Shown: positions 44,313-54,157, counted from the stretch's first letter. The stretch is DNA of 64,000 nucleotides from Bacteroidia bacterium (GCA_026000155.1 BNYG01000003.1:65382-129381), one strand, 5' to 3'. Notes: generated from the letters alone by a model not told the origin. Translations and numbers: made by a program.

Positions 44313-44716
44313 TTCGGACGCGTTACCAAAAGCATTTTAAAATTATTCCGATTTACCAAATCCAATATACGCACTACTTCCGAATAAGGAATTGTTTCGT
44401 CGGCGTAAAGCGCTACATACATTTCGTTGTTCCGGCTGTAACTGTCTTGCAGAAATGGAACAATCTCTTCAAAAAGCACCGGTTTTTCTTTCCGGGTACC
44501 AAAAGCTGCATAATAATTCAAATTCTTATCAATCGTGATCCGCGCCAGGGGTTTGGAAACCGATTGCTGCGTACTTTGCGGCAGCAGCACTTTGATGGCA
44601 TTGGGCGTGATTTGGGTAGAGGTAATCATAAAGAATATGAGCAACAAAAAAATCATATCCGTCATGGAAGCCATACTGAATTCCGCATTTGTTTTTCTTC
44701 TTCTCCGGATGGCCAT
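44309..44716 (-). CDS. exbD: biopolymer transporter ExbD
   Basis: This 135-residue protein has the ExbD/TolR layout: a basic N-terminus (IRRRRKTNAEFSMA), the transmembrane helix with the proton-handling Asp in MTDMIFLLLIFFMIT, and a periplasmic domain. With ExbB it converts the proton gradient into TonB motion. Its start is three bases from the exbB stop. Confidence 0.95.
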   Translation of the reverse strand: MAIRRRRKTNAEFSMASMTDMIFLLLIFFMITSTQITPNAIKVLLPQSTQQSVSKPLARITIDKNLNYYAAFGTRKEKPVLFEEIVPFLQDSYSRNNEMYVALYADETIPYSEVVRILDLVNRNNFKMLLVTRPK

Positions 44717-44719
44717 GGC

Positions 44720-45430
44720 TTATTGTTTTGCAGGTTCGTTTAATAAATCCATGAAATCCATGGTGCCGGTTTCCATCTTAGTGATCACCCCATCCACTTT
44801 GGCTACCAAATAATTGTAAGCAAACAAGGCGGGAATTCCCACCGAAAGACCGGCAACGGTGGTCACTAATGCTTCGTAAATCCCGGAAGATAACAGGGTA
44901 ATATCCACATTGCTTCCGGCATTGGCCATATCGAAAAAAGCGCGAACCATCCCGGTTACGGTTCCGAAAAATCCCAACATGGGCGCTATGGCAGCGGTAG
45001 TCGCCACCCAGGGAAAGCCTTTTTCCAACTTGGCTACCTCAATATTCCCGACATTCTCAATAGAAACTAAAATATCGTTCATCGGGCGGCCCAAGCGCTG
45101 AACGCCTTTTCCAATCATACGCGCATAAGGCGTATTGGTCTTTTGGCACAATTTTTCCGCCGATGGGATATTTCCTTCATGAATATAATCCTTGATACGA
45201 TCCATGAACGTATCGTCTTCTTTCGCGGCCTTGTTAATCACCAAAATCCGTTCGATAAAAACCCCTGCTGCAATAAAAAATAAAACGACAATCGGAATCA
45301 TCACCCATCCGCCTTTGATGGCCAGGTCGAGAATATTCATTTTAACTTCGGTTGACTGGGTTGCAGCAAGGTCAACGGTCGTTGCGACTTCGTTAAAACC
45401 TTCCTGAATGAAAAGTAATAGATTCATCAC
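44720..45430 (-). CDS. exbB: MotA/TolQ/ExbB proton channel protein
   Basis: This 236-residue inner-membrane protein has three transmembrane helices (about 33-55, 145-165, 190-215) and the family block PWVATTAAIAPMLGFFGTVT and VTTVAGLSVGIPALFAYNYL. It forms the pentameric channel that surrounds ExbD. It is the first gene of the exbB-exbD-tonB operon. Confidence 0.95.
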   Translation of the reverse strand: MMNLLLFIQEGFNEVATTVDLAATQSTEVKMNILDLAIKGGWVMIPIVVLFFIAAGVFIERILVINKAAKEDDTFMDRIKDYIHEGNIPSAEKLCQKTNTPYARMIGKGVQRLGRPMNDILVSIENVGNIEVAKLEKGFPWVATTAAIAPMLGFFGTVTGMVRAFFDMANAGSNVDITLLSSGIYEALVTTVAGLSVGIPALFAYNYLVAKVDGVITKMETGTMDFMDLLNEPAKQ

Positions 45431-45486
45431 TGTGTATTTTAAAATAAATAACTAAATTTGTATTGTTATTAAAAACAATTATAACA

Positions 45487-45494
45487 CAAAAGTA
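45487..45494 (-). promoter_or_regulatory. -7 box of the exbB operon
   Basis: The minus strand reads TACTTTTG, an exact TAnnTTTG match 57 bases upstream of exbB. Confidence 0.5.
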
Positions 45495-45519
45495 GTTTAT
45501 TTTACTTTAATACAACAAA

Positions 45520-45885
45520 ATGTTTAGTAAAGAATTCTTAACAAATCAATATTTTGCTCTGACGGAAAAATTGGATGAGAGCAGTAATGTAGGAAATGAA
45601 GGCGCCTGGATTGTCCTGGAAGTCAATCCGGACGATTATGTGCTTTCGCAAATGGTCCATTTAGTGGAGCAAAACAATGCCAAGGTTCTCCATATTTTTT
45701 CTTACATGGAAGAAGAAACTTCCCGGCAACTTATTTTTTTGAAAATTGATTTGGAAGATGCCGGCGCTGTTTTGCGAAGTTTTGAACGGTTTAATTACAC
45801 GGTCCGGTATTATTGGCAAAAACAGGCGAATGACGAAACCTTGCACAACCGCATCAACGAATTAATGTATTATCTGGAAATGTAG
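45520..45885 (+). CDS. ACT-like protein, probably a CBS protein missing its CBS domains
   Basis: In Bacteroidales the gene just before nadK usually encodes a ~220-residue protein with two CBS motifs and an ACT-like tail. This frame has only 121 residues: a start typical of that family (MFSKEFLTNQY), then directly the tail (GAWIVLEVNPDDYVLSQM, KVLHIFSYMEEETSRQL, VLRSFERFNYTVRYYW). The CBS region seems deleted in frame near codon 12. The tail could still fold. It ends two bases before nadK, so it remains part of that operon. Confidence 0.7.
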   Translation: MFSKEFLTNQYFALTEKLDESSNVGNEGAWIVLEVNPDDYVLSQMVHLVEQNNAKVLHIFSYMEEETSRQLIFLKIDLEDAGAVLRSFERFNYTVRYYWQKQANDETLHNRINELMYYLEM

Positions 45886-45887
45886 TT

Positions 45888-46763
45888 ATGAAAATCGGAA
45901 TATTCGGAAGTGATTATCAGGCAGGAAAACAAAATTCCATTAAACAGCTTTTCGATTATTTAATCGAATGGAAAGCCGGGATTTGGGTAGAAAAACAGTT
46001 CTACAACTACCTGTCCAAAACATTTGCTTTTACACCGGAGATAGCGGGATTAGTCGATGGCGACTCCTTTCCGCTGGATATGGCGTTCAGTCTGGGCGGC
46101 GATGGAACTTTTCTCCGGACGGCAGCCTGGGTGGGGCGCCAGAATATTCCCATTTTAGGAATCAATACCGGTCGTCTGGGTTTTTTGGCGGACATCGGTA
46201 CTTCCGACATCCGGGAAACCTTGGCGGAAATCTTTCAGGGCGCCTATCAATTGGAAGAAAAAAGCTTGTTGCAATTGGAATCTTCTTCCCTGAATTTTTA
46301 CGGACAATACAATTATGCGCTGAATGAACTGGCTATTTTGAAACGGGATACTTCCTCCATGATTGCCATTTCCACCTATTTAAATGATGAATTTCTGACC
46401 GAATACCTGGCCGACGGTTTATTATTGGCCACTCCTACCGGTTCCACGGCTTACAACCTGAGCGTAAACGGTCCGATTATCCTTCCGCAATCCGATGCTT
46501 TTGTATTGAGTCCGGTAGCTCCCCATTCGTTGAATGTGCGTCCCTTAGTGATTCCGGAAGATTATAAAATACGATTTAAAGTAGAATCCCGAAGTACGAA
46601 TTTTCTGATTTCATTGGACGGCCGTTCGGAAGTCCTTTCTTCCGGCAGTGAATTTCAAGTCCGGAAAGCCGATTTTACCATTAAAGTAGTCAAACGGATG
46701 CATCAGAATTTTTATGATACCTTGCGGAAAAAATTACTGTGGGGGACGGATGTTAGGCAATAA
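45888..46763 (+). CDS. nadK: NAD kinase
   Basis: NadK makes NADP from NAD and ATP. The 291-residue protein has the active-site GGDGTFLR at about 66, the ATP-site NELAIL (residues NE of the NE/D motif) and the conserved loop LLLATPTGSTAYNLS and GPII. All are intact. It is translationally close to the shortened gene upstream and is convergent with the HlyD pseudogene on the right. Confidence 0.97.
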   Translation: MKIGIFGSDYQAGKQNSIKQLFDYLIEWKAGIWVEKQFYNYLSKTFAFTPEIAGLVDGDSFPLDMAFSLGGDGTFLRTAAWVGRQNIPILGINTGRLGFLADIGTSDIRETLAEIFQGAYQLEEKSLLQLESSSLNFYGQYNYALNELAILKRDTSSMIAISTYLNDEFLTEYLADGLLLATPTGSTAYNLSVNGPIILPQSDAFVLSPVAPHSLNVRPLVIPEDYKIRFKVESRSTNFLISLDGRSEVLSSGSEFQVRKADFTIKVVKRMHQNFYDTLRKKLLWGTDVRQ

Positions 46764-46769
46764 AGTAGG

Positions 46770-47948
46770 TTATATGCTTTCTTTCAAGACTCTTTTCACC
46801 GGCAAAATAAATCGTTCCAAAAGCGAAATATCTTCTGTAATAATATCTGCTTGTCCCTGCATGTTGAGCAGGTAAGGTAATTCTTTTTTATAAGTAGTTA
46901 CAAGTTTATGGGGTAAACTTACTTCTACTGCATAATAAGCTGTTTCTCCGGTCTGAACCGGAACCAATGAAATGTTATTCACAATTCCCCGAAGAATGCC
47001 GTATTCGTTTTCGGGAAAATTTTGTAAACGAATATTTACTTTTTGTCCTGTTTTCACTTTCCCCGAACGGGCAATGGGTAACATCGCTTTTCCGATTACT
47101 TCATGAGATGTATCCGGGACAATCATAAATACTTCTTCTCCGGAGGAAACATTCTGATTTTCAATCCAATAGTTGGCAAACGTGATTTTCCCGTTAACAG
47201 GCGTCCGTAGCGCATAATTCAATTCCCATTCCTGAATATTTGTTTTTAGTTGCGAAATCAACGATTGAAGTTGTGTTTGCAGTTCATTCAGTTTTTCAAT
47301 GTCTTGCTGCTCCGTATCCAACAAAGATTCTTTCAATTGCCCTATTTGAATTCGCATATTGTTCAGGTTTGAACGCATGTTTTCGCGAGACAGAAGGCTT
47401 TGCAAGTAGGCATTTTGGGATGTTTCCAATTCTTCATTGGATATTACTCCTTTGGCATTCAGCACCGAATCGCGTTGAAATTGTTTTTGAGCAAGAATAA
47501 ACTGTTCGTTTGTAATCCGTTGTTGATTGAGCAGATTATTGTATTGTTTTTCGTATTGGCTTATCCTTTCTTTTGTCATGGCCATTTTTTGCGGATAATA
47601 CAATAATCGTTTGTATTCGGCATATTCAAACAAAGTGGTGTAGAAAGTGGAAAAGAGTTGTTGCAGGGAACCCAAATGCAGATTTTTATCCGGTAATGAA
47701 AAAGTATCGGTGTCCAAATTCAATTGTTCCAGATAATTTTTTAGATTGACGATGTTATCGGTTTGTGCGGGATTATCAATCACAGCAAGGTAATCACCGG
47801 TTTTTACATCTTGATTGTCGTTTATGTATAATTGCTTGATTTTCCCTGAAGCATGGGCAACAATTGCCACCGGGGGAGTAGAAGCAGTCAGGACAATTTG
47901 CCCTGAAATGACATCGGGATATTTGACAAGGGCGCTGCCAAGTTGGCA
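46770..47948 (-). pseudogene. HlyD-type periplasmic adaptor, 5'-truncated
   Basis: The frame contains most of a HlyD/membrane-fusion protein for a C39 peptide exporter: a lipoyl-like half (KYPDVISGQIVLTA, ASGKIKQLYINDNQDVKTGD), a long coiled coil (about 110-220) and the second lipoyl half with beta-barrel. Similarity starts abruptly at 47945 with no start codon; the N-terminal cytosolic part and transmembrane helix are absent. The same joint cuts the 3' end of the upstream ABC gene in another frame, so a single deletion removed the end of one and the start of the other. Confidence 0.85.
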
Positions 47949-49924
47949 TCAAGCGCGTTGGTTGCCTCGTCAAAAAACAGGAAATCGGGGTTTTTGTAAA
48001 CGGAGCGGGCAATCAATAGCCGTTGTCGTTGACCCTGGCTGATACCGTTGCCTTCCATTCCTATTTTCGTATTATATTTTAGAGGTAAGCCTTCGATATA
48101 GTTACGGATATTTGCCGTTTCGACTGCCTGAAGGAGTTTCAACTTATCCATATTTTCTTCGCCTACGGCAATATTGTTAGCAATTGTATCGGAAAAGATA
48201 AAACCGTCCTGCATAACCGCCCCGGTGTGGTGTCGCCAAAGATGCGGATTGATGTCCGAAAGCGGATATTTGTCAATACGGATTTCGCCTTTGTTTGGGT
48301 TGTAAAAATTCAGCAACAATTTGATCAGTGTTGTTTTACCGCTTCCGCTGGCGCCCACAATGGCGGTAATCTTGTTTTGCGGAATACAAAGACTTACGTT
48401 GCTCAGTGCATAATTTCGTTCCGCGCCATCATAACTGAAATACAAATCTTTAACTGTAATATCTTTATTCTCCGGAATTTCCGTAATTTTTCCGGCAATG
48501 CTTTGTTCTTCATCTTCGCGGTTATGAATTTCATTCAAACGTTCCAAACTGATTTTTGCGTCTTGCGCCGATTGTACAAAATTGATGACTTGTGCAATAG
48601 GATTGCTTAACTGCCCAATTATGTACGAAACCGACATCATCATTCCCAAAGTCATATCGCCGTTGATAACCGAACGAGCCGACAAATAGGAAACCAGTAA
48701 AGAAGTAATTTGCGAAAAGAAGACTGAACCTAATTGCTGATATTGTCCAAGCACAAGCCCTTTGATACTGATATTAAACAGTTTAACTTGAATCCGTTCC
48801 CATTTCCAACGCTGTTGTTTTTCACAATTGTTCAGTTTGATTTCCTGCATACCTGTAACTATCTGTACCAAATTGCTTTGTTCGGCGGAAGCCTGTGCGA
48901 AACGAGCCATATCCAATTTGCGGCGATAGCGCAGGAAAAGCATTATCCATGCTACATAAAGTGCATTACCAACAAAGAAAACAGCCAGAATAGAAAGATT
49001 GTAATAAGCCAATATGCAGGCAAACAGAATAAAGTTGAAAAACGAAAAAAATGTAGTTATCGAATTGCCTGTAAGAAAGGATTTGATACGTTCGTTGTCA
49101 CCAATACGCTGCATAATGTCGCCCACGTTTTTACTATCAAAAAAGCGCAAGGGAAGTTTCATTAACTTGCTCAAAAAATCGGAAATAAGCGAAATACTGA
49201 TCCGGGTATTAATGTGTAGTGAAATCCAATTTTGCAAAAAATTGACTCCCAACTGTGTGCAAAACAATACAAGTTGTGCAACAAGAATTAAGGTGACAAA
49301 ACTTAAATTATTATTGTTAATTCCTTTGTCAACAATAGATTGTGTAAGAAAGGGGAAAATCAATGCTAAAATACTGCCGACAATTAACCCGATAAGCAGT
49401 TGTAAAATTTGCGAACGGAAAGGGCGAAGATAACGAAAGAAAAAAGAAATTTTCTTTTCGTTTTTTTCGTCCGTATTTTCTTTTGTATAAAATTCAGGAG
49501 TCGGTTCGAGCATCAAAACAATGCCATAATCTTGTTCATTCTCCTTGGTGCTTGCCCAACATTTGAGTAATTCGTTTTTTTGTAAGGTATATTTGTTGCC
49601 TGCCGGGTCGGATATGTAAAATTTATCCTTTTTGACTTGGTATAAAACAACAAAATGTTTTTGATTCCAATGCAAAATGACCGGTAATGGAACATCTTCG
49701 ACAAGTTGATTAATGCATATTCTTGCTCCTGTTGTCCTAAAACCTATACTTTCGGCTGCTTCGCTGATACCCAACAGACTAACGCCTGAGCGAGTGATAA
49801 AACTTTTTCCCCTTAAAGTTTGGTTAGAGTAGGATTTGCCGTAGAATTTAGCAACCATACGCAGACAAGTTACCCCGCAGTCCATTTGGTCTAACTGTGC
49901 ATAATTAGGAAAAGACTTTACCAT
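47888..49924 (-). pseudogene. C39 peptidase-containing ABC exporter, 3'-truncated
   Basis: This 678-residue frame is a peptidase-containing ATP-binding transporter that cleaves leader peptides and exports the product. It has the C39 cysteine (MDCGVTC, about 14-20), the His (KHFVVL) and Asp (DPAGN), six transmembrane helices, Walker A GASGSGKTT, signature ISQGQRQR and Walker B with EATNALDAN. Just after the D-loop the sequence is replaced by 17 out-of-frame codons from the HlyD gene; the switch histidine (H-loop) and last ~80 residues are gone. ATP hydrolysis is therefore probably lost. Start overlaps the S41 stop by one base (TAATG). Confidence 0.87.
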
Positions 49925-51357
49925 TATTGTATGTCGTAATCTAAAATGCTACGCACATAATCCACCCATTGATATTCGGGAATAGTATCGTCAAGATAGA
50001 AATCGGGTTGGATGCCAGCATCATCAATAGCCATATCGGGAATTCGATAACTTTTTGACCTTGTATAATATAGTCGAAATTCTTTACAAGGAGAATCCAC
50101 ACGATGCAGGTTGGAAACATCCAATGCACCTGCCGTTTTTTTACCGAACAGTTTCACTTTTTTACTTTGTTTTGCCGCCAGTAAAAATTGTTCGGTCGTA
50201 CTTCCACAAAAATTATCTATGATAATTCCCACATTTTGGGGATAGTTATAAACTGTATCACGTTGATCAATTGATAAAGCGGGAGAGAGTCTAACAAACT
50301 TTCCCAAATTTTTTTCCAATACTTTATACGAGCCTCTTGCCCAATTTTTGAGTAGCTCAGTCGTACCATAAATGGTATCATTGGCAATATCCAACATGGC
50401 TTCATTGTTTTGTTTGGTGGAACGGTATTCAACGCCAACGGTACGAATGGGATTTGTGTATAAGTAAGATACCAACTCACTAAAACTTCCATCGTCACCA
50501 CCACCATTATTTCTTATATCTATTATCAGATTTTTTGTGGATAGAATTTTATCTTTATTTGTATTTAATACACTGTCAATTGCAGTTTTGTAACCTGTAT
50601 TAAATGACGGAATTTGCAAATATAAAGTGTTATCATCAATTGGTTCCACATAAGGCTCCAAGTTAATCAAGGCATTTAAATATTTGTCATCATACTTAGG
50701 ATATATTCTCCAAAAATTAGAAAAGTCGTCAAAAAACACAAGGTTTCTACTTGCTAAATACGCCTGCTTTAATTTGTTCAACGAATGATTGCGCATATAA
50801 AATAATACGCTATCGGGATAAATTCTAAATTTGACTTGCCCTTTTTCCCATTCTTCTGCCTGTGAATCAATAATAAATCCAACAAATTGATCATCTATCT
50901 TTTTAATACCAATAGTATAAACTCCATCTTGCCAGATTCCTTCCAAATCAAAGTCTTTTTTTGTATCCAAAAACTTTTTAAACGCGGTGGTATCTACCTC
51001 CATTTTTTCCCAATCAGGAAAAGTTTGTATCGTTTTTTGTGTATTTTCAAGTAGATCATTTTTGAGGACTGCTATTCCTATATGCCCTTTTCTAAAAAAT
51101 TGTAACCACTCATTTAGAATTCCTGCACATTCATCATTATTTTTTGTGGATGTAACTTTTTGATCAAACAATTGGTTGTGAATATCATAAGCCTGTATCC
51201 CTTTTCGGTCGATAACATATTGGAAACCTGCATCGTTTTCTTCAAAAGTTTTTTTCATCCAATCAAAATCGCTTTTACAATCGCATTTTTGGCTATAAGC
51301 GAAAAGGACAAGAGTAAAAGATAAAAAAGTGAATAATAATCGTTTATGTGATAACAT
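49924..51357 (-). CDS. secreted S41-family serine peptidase
   Basis: This 477-residue protein has a signal peptide (to about AYSQ) and a tail-specific protease (S41) domain: LIIDIRNNGGGDDGSFSELV in the first half of the catalytic core, the nucleophile serine in IIDNFCGSTTEQFLLAA, and the lysine in LFGKKTAGALD. No PDZ motif is obvious. It lies between a radical SAM gene and a C39 exporter gene, so it may mature or degrade exported peptides. The frame appears complete; it overlaps the upstream gene by 14 bases. Confidence 0.9.
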   Translation of the reverse strand: MLSHKRLLFTFLSFTLVLFAYSQKCDCKSDFDWMKKTFEENDAGFQYVIDRKGIQAYDIHNQLFDQKVTSTKNNDECAGILNEWLQFFRKGHIGIAVLKNDLLENTQKTIQTFPDWEKMEVDTTAFKKFLDTKKDFDLEGIWQDGVYTIGIKKIDDQFVGFIIDSQAEEWEKGQVKFRIYPDSVLFYMRNHSLNKLKQAYLASRNLVFFDDFSNFWRIYPKYDDKYLNALINLEPYVEPIDDNTLYLQIPSFNTGYKTAIDSVLNTNKDKILSTKNLIIDIRNNGGGDDGSFSELVSYLYTNPIRTVGVEYRSTKQNNEAMLDIANDTIYGTTELLKNWARGSYKVLEKNLGKFVRLSPALSIDQRDTVYNYPQNVGIIIDNFCGSTTEQFLLAAKQSKKVKLFGKKTAGALDVSNLHRVDSPCKEFRLYYTRSKSYRIPDMAIDDAGIQPDFYLDDTIPEYQWVDYVRSILDYDIQ

Positions 51358-52186
51358 TTTGTTTCATTGCTTTTATTGAACTTTCATATAAATCAATAAT
51401 TCTTTCTTTCATCGAACGTTCGGTATAGCTGAGTACGCAATAGTGATCTATACCGGATTCTTTCAATTCAACCATCTTTTGAGGACATGGTCCCCAATAC
51501 AATGGCAAATAGGCACATTTTAGACATGTAGGATTATCAAAAGTAGATTTGCTATATAATTGACCATCATAATTGACTCCCACATAATGATATTTACTTA
51601 CATAACAATTATAAAATTGCCCTGCATTAAGCCCACCCGAACAACTAACCTTCTTATAGCCAGCCGATTTTGCTGTTGAAATCAAAGCGAAAATCCCATC
51701 TTCTGCATTATTTCGATGTTCGGTTGTTTGCCAAACTCGTTGCAAATCAATGTGTATTTTCTTTCTGTTTTCAAGGTCAATATCATTCAAAATACTTTCT
51801 GCCTGTTGCTTTTTTAATGTCTGATTATCATAATTAATCCGCAAAGTTACCGTTATTTTTTGAATATTACGACACAGTGAGTTTATGTTTTGGATAATTT
51901 TATCATACGAAGCTTCTCCATTGTTGTTGCGTATTTTATTGTGTCGTTCTCGATGACCATCCAAAGTAATCTGAAATTCGGATAAATCAATCTCCTTTAT
52001 TTTTTCTATCATCTTTTCATCAATGCAAAATCCATTCGTTGTAATTGTAGCAATAAAAGGAATGGCATTTTCTTCACACAACTCTTTGGCATACTTGCTC
52101 AACGGATATACCACTTCATAGAAATATAATAAAGGTTCCCCTCCAAACCAATTTAACTTCAAAGATGATATTTTGTCTTCTTGAAG
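51344..52186 (-). pseudogene. radical SAM/SPASM peptide maturase, 5'-truncated
   Basis: The 272-residue remainder keeps the GGEP motif (KLNWFGGEPLLYF), ATITTNGFCID, FQITLDGHRERHNKIRNN and a SPASM-like cysteine-rich C-terminus (CSGGLNAG, NCYVSKYH, CLKCAYLPLYWGPCP). The N-terminal part with the CxxxCxxC that binds the SAM iron-sulfur cluster is absent: an in-frame stop lies at 52187-52189, and no normal start is available. It is therefore inactive as a radical SAM enzyme. The family modifies peptides in Bacteroidales RiPP loci, which fits the C39 exporter downstream. No precursor peptide gene was found. Confidence 0.84.
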
Positions 52187-52278
52187 TTATGAGGACGAAC
52201 TTTGAAAAAAAATAGTCATTGAAATAAATAAACTTCTTATACTGAAGGAACGGATAGTAGAAAAGAGGAATAAAAAAT

Positions 52279-52668
52279 TCAACTAACAAAAGCAATCGAT
52301 TGCTTTATTTTGTTTGAAATATCAATCAGGGCATATTCGAGTGTTGCTAATTCATTGCCGGTAAACTTAGCTTGCTTCCCGTTGACAGTATTTCCATTCA
52401 TCCGCTGATAGAACCATTGCGGTGTTTTATCAAAGTATTGCTTTGCAAGATAGGATACTGAAATTACCGGCAATATGGGTTCCAGTTTATTTCGCAACAC
52501 AATTTCTTCTATATCATTATTTGTTTCCCTGATTGCCGACAACATTTTTTTTTCAAATTCAGACGGATTACTTTCAACTAATCTTTCCATTTTTTGATCA
52601 ATTTCTTCCAGCTTTTTTCCTTTTGCTGTGCGAAATTTCTCTTTCAATGCCTTTATTTCTTGTTCCAT
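52279..52668 (-). CDS. DUF5053-like protein
   Basis: The ATG at 52668 gives 129 residues (MEQEIKALKEKFRTAKGKKL). An N-terminal coiled coil is followed by a domain with VSYLAKQYFDKTPQWFYQRM, GNTVNGKQAKFTGNELATLE, matching DUF5053 proteins of Bacteroides, often found in mobile elements. A longer start at 52767 overlaps a separate small gene frame and is not preferred. Function unknown. Confidence 0.75.
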   Translation of the reverse strand: MEQEIKALKEKFRTAKGKKLEEIDQKMERLVESNPSEFEKKMLSAIRETNNDIEEIVLRNKLEPILPVISVSYLAKQYFDKTPQWFYQRMNGNTVNGKQAKFTGNELATLEYALIDISNKIKQSIAFVS

Positions 52669-52709
52669 GATTTTTGTTTTTTGTACCTCAATAAAGAGGG
52701 GTTTGTTAA

Positions 52710-52856
52710 TTAATCCATTTCTTTTAATAACTCGATCAACCTGTCTATCTCGTATTGAAATTTCCACTGAGATGCCGGAGGAAATTTTTTGAAATATCGA
52801 AGATAAAACAACAAGTCTTTCTCAAATTCTTTTCTTCTGCTTTTTTGTTTATTCAT
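52710..52856 (-). CDS. 48-residue basic small protein
   Basis: A frame from ATG 52856 to stop 52710-52712 reads MNKQKSRRKEFEKDLLFYLR, a basic amphipathic start, then FPPASQWKFQYEIDRLIELL and KEMD. It lies 41 bases before the DUF5053 gene in the same direction, and small basic genes often pair with it. No function is assigned. Confidence 0.5.
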   Translation of the reverse strand: MNKQKSRRKEFEKDLLFYLRYFKKFPPASQWKFQYEIDRLIELLKEMD

Positions 52857-52966
52857 TTTTTATTGTTTTGGTTATTTCACCGCACAAAAATAATAACAAT
52901 TTTGTTATTAAACAAATATTCCATTAATTATTTTAGTCTGATGCAGGAAAAATTTAAAATAAAAAA

Positions 52967-53096
52967 AGGGCATTCTCACGAATCCCCTAATTCAATCTTT
53001 GTTAACCTTAAATCTAATACTATTATGAAAAAACTACTTTGCAAAGATACTATGAGTGCAAGGGGTTTCCAAATATTTTTCCGTAAAAGATGTTAA
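52967..53096 (+). promoter_or_regulatory. candidate leader with hairpin and short peptide
   Basis: GGGCATTC-TCAC-GAATCCCC (52967-52986) forms a small hairpin; TTAACCTTAAATCTAATACT follows and then a 23-codon frame (53025-53096, MKKLLCKDTMSARG...). I recall similar leader sequences in other Bacteroidales intergenic regions. No gene of the same strand follows, so it may be a relic of a lost gene's leader. Confidence 0.3.
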
Positions 53097-53112
53097 AGAA
53101 CATATAATTCTC

Positions 53113-54099
53113 TCAAAAAGTTACGAAATTAGACGAAATATTGTCCATAATGTCAAATAATTCCTTTACGGTATTCGCTTTTAGCATCGCTATCCGGGTG
53201 GGTTTGAAGTCGGGAATGCCCTTGAACAGCGGACTGACAGCAATATGCCGCCGGCTATGCAATATGCCTCGCCTTTCGTCCAACCGGTTTACACTTTGCA
53301 AAATTTGACGCTTTAAAACGGACAAATAGTATTCAAACGGTTCTTTGGGCGCTTTTTCACCGGTCTTCAGATACTGTTTTATTTCCCGGAAAATCCAGGG
53401 TGCGCCGATACTCGCCCGCCCAATCATCACCGCATCCACTCCATATCTATCAAAAGCCTGTTTACACGCTTCGGGAGAGGTAATATCTCCATTGCCGGTA
53501 ATGGGAATATGCATGCGCGGATTATTTTTCACTTCCCCGATCAAAGTCCAGTCAGCCTCGCCGGTGTACATTTGCGAGCGGGTACGGCCGTGAATGGTTA
53601 AACCTGCAATGCCGCAATCCTGCAATCGCTCGGCCAGTTCTACAATGATTTTACTATCGTGGTCCCATCCCAAACGGGTTTTGACCGTTACAGGAATGTT
53701 CACTGCCCGGACTACGGCGCGGGTAATCTCCAGCATTTTTTCAGGCGTACGCAACATCCCCGAACCGGCGCCTTTTCCCGCCACTTTTTTGACCGGGCAA
53801 CCAAAATTAATATCCAGAATATCCGGGCGGGCTTCTTCACAAATCCGTGCCGCTTCAACCATCGGTTCCACTTCTCTGCCGTAGATTTGCATGGCCACCG
53901 GCCGTTCTTCGTCCTTTATCTCCAATTTGGTTTTTGTTTTGCTGATATGACGAATCAAGGCATCGCTGGAAATAAATTCCGTATAGACCATGTCCGCCCC
54001 GAATTTTTTGCACAGCAAGCGGAAAGAAATGTCCGTCACATCTTCCATGGGAGCGAGGAAGACGGGGTATTTATCAAATTGTATCGTACCGATGTTCAT
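53113..54099 (-). CDS. dusB: tRNA-dihydrouridine synthase
   Basis: Dus enzymes reduce uridine to dihydrouridine in tRNA with FMN and NADPH. This 328-residue protein has the FMN-binding TIM barrel with APMEDVTDISFRLLCK, DINFGCPVKKVAGKGAGSGM (active-site cysteine region), VKTRLGWD and ITGNGDI and MIGRASIGAPWIF. Features fit the DusB subgroup. It is divergent from the U32 gene with an 80-base gap. Confidence 0.94.
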   Translation of the reverse strand: MNIGTIQFDKYPVFLAPMEDVTDISFRLLCKKFGADMVYTEFISSDALIRHISKTKTKLEIKDEERPVAMQIYGREVEPMVEAARICEEARPDILDINFGCPVKKVAGKGAGSGMLRTPEKMLEITRAVVRAVNIPVTVKTRLGWDHDSKIIVELAERLQDCGIAGLTIHGRTRSQMYTGEADWTLIGEVKNNPRMHIPITGNGDITSPEACKQAFDRYGVDAVMIGRASIGAPWIFREIKQYLKTGEKAPKEPFEYYLSVLKRQILQSVNRLDERRGILHSRRHIAVSPLFKGIPDFKPTRIAMLKANTVKELFDIMDNISSNFVTF

Positions 54100-54149
54100 T
54101 TTTTTAACGATAGTTTTCGTAAAGCAACAAATTTACGCAATATTTTTTG

Positions 54150-54157
54150 TAGTTTTG
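54150..54157 (+). promoter_or_regulatory. -7 box of the U32 peptidase gene
   Basis: TAGTTTTG matches TAnnTTTG, 22 bases before the start codon. Confidence 0.5.
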
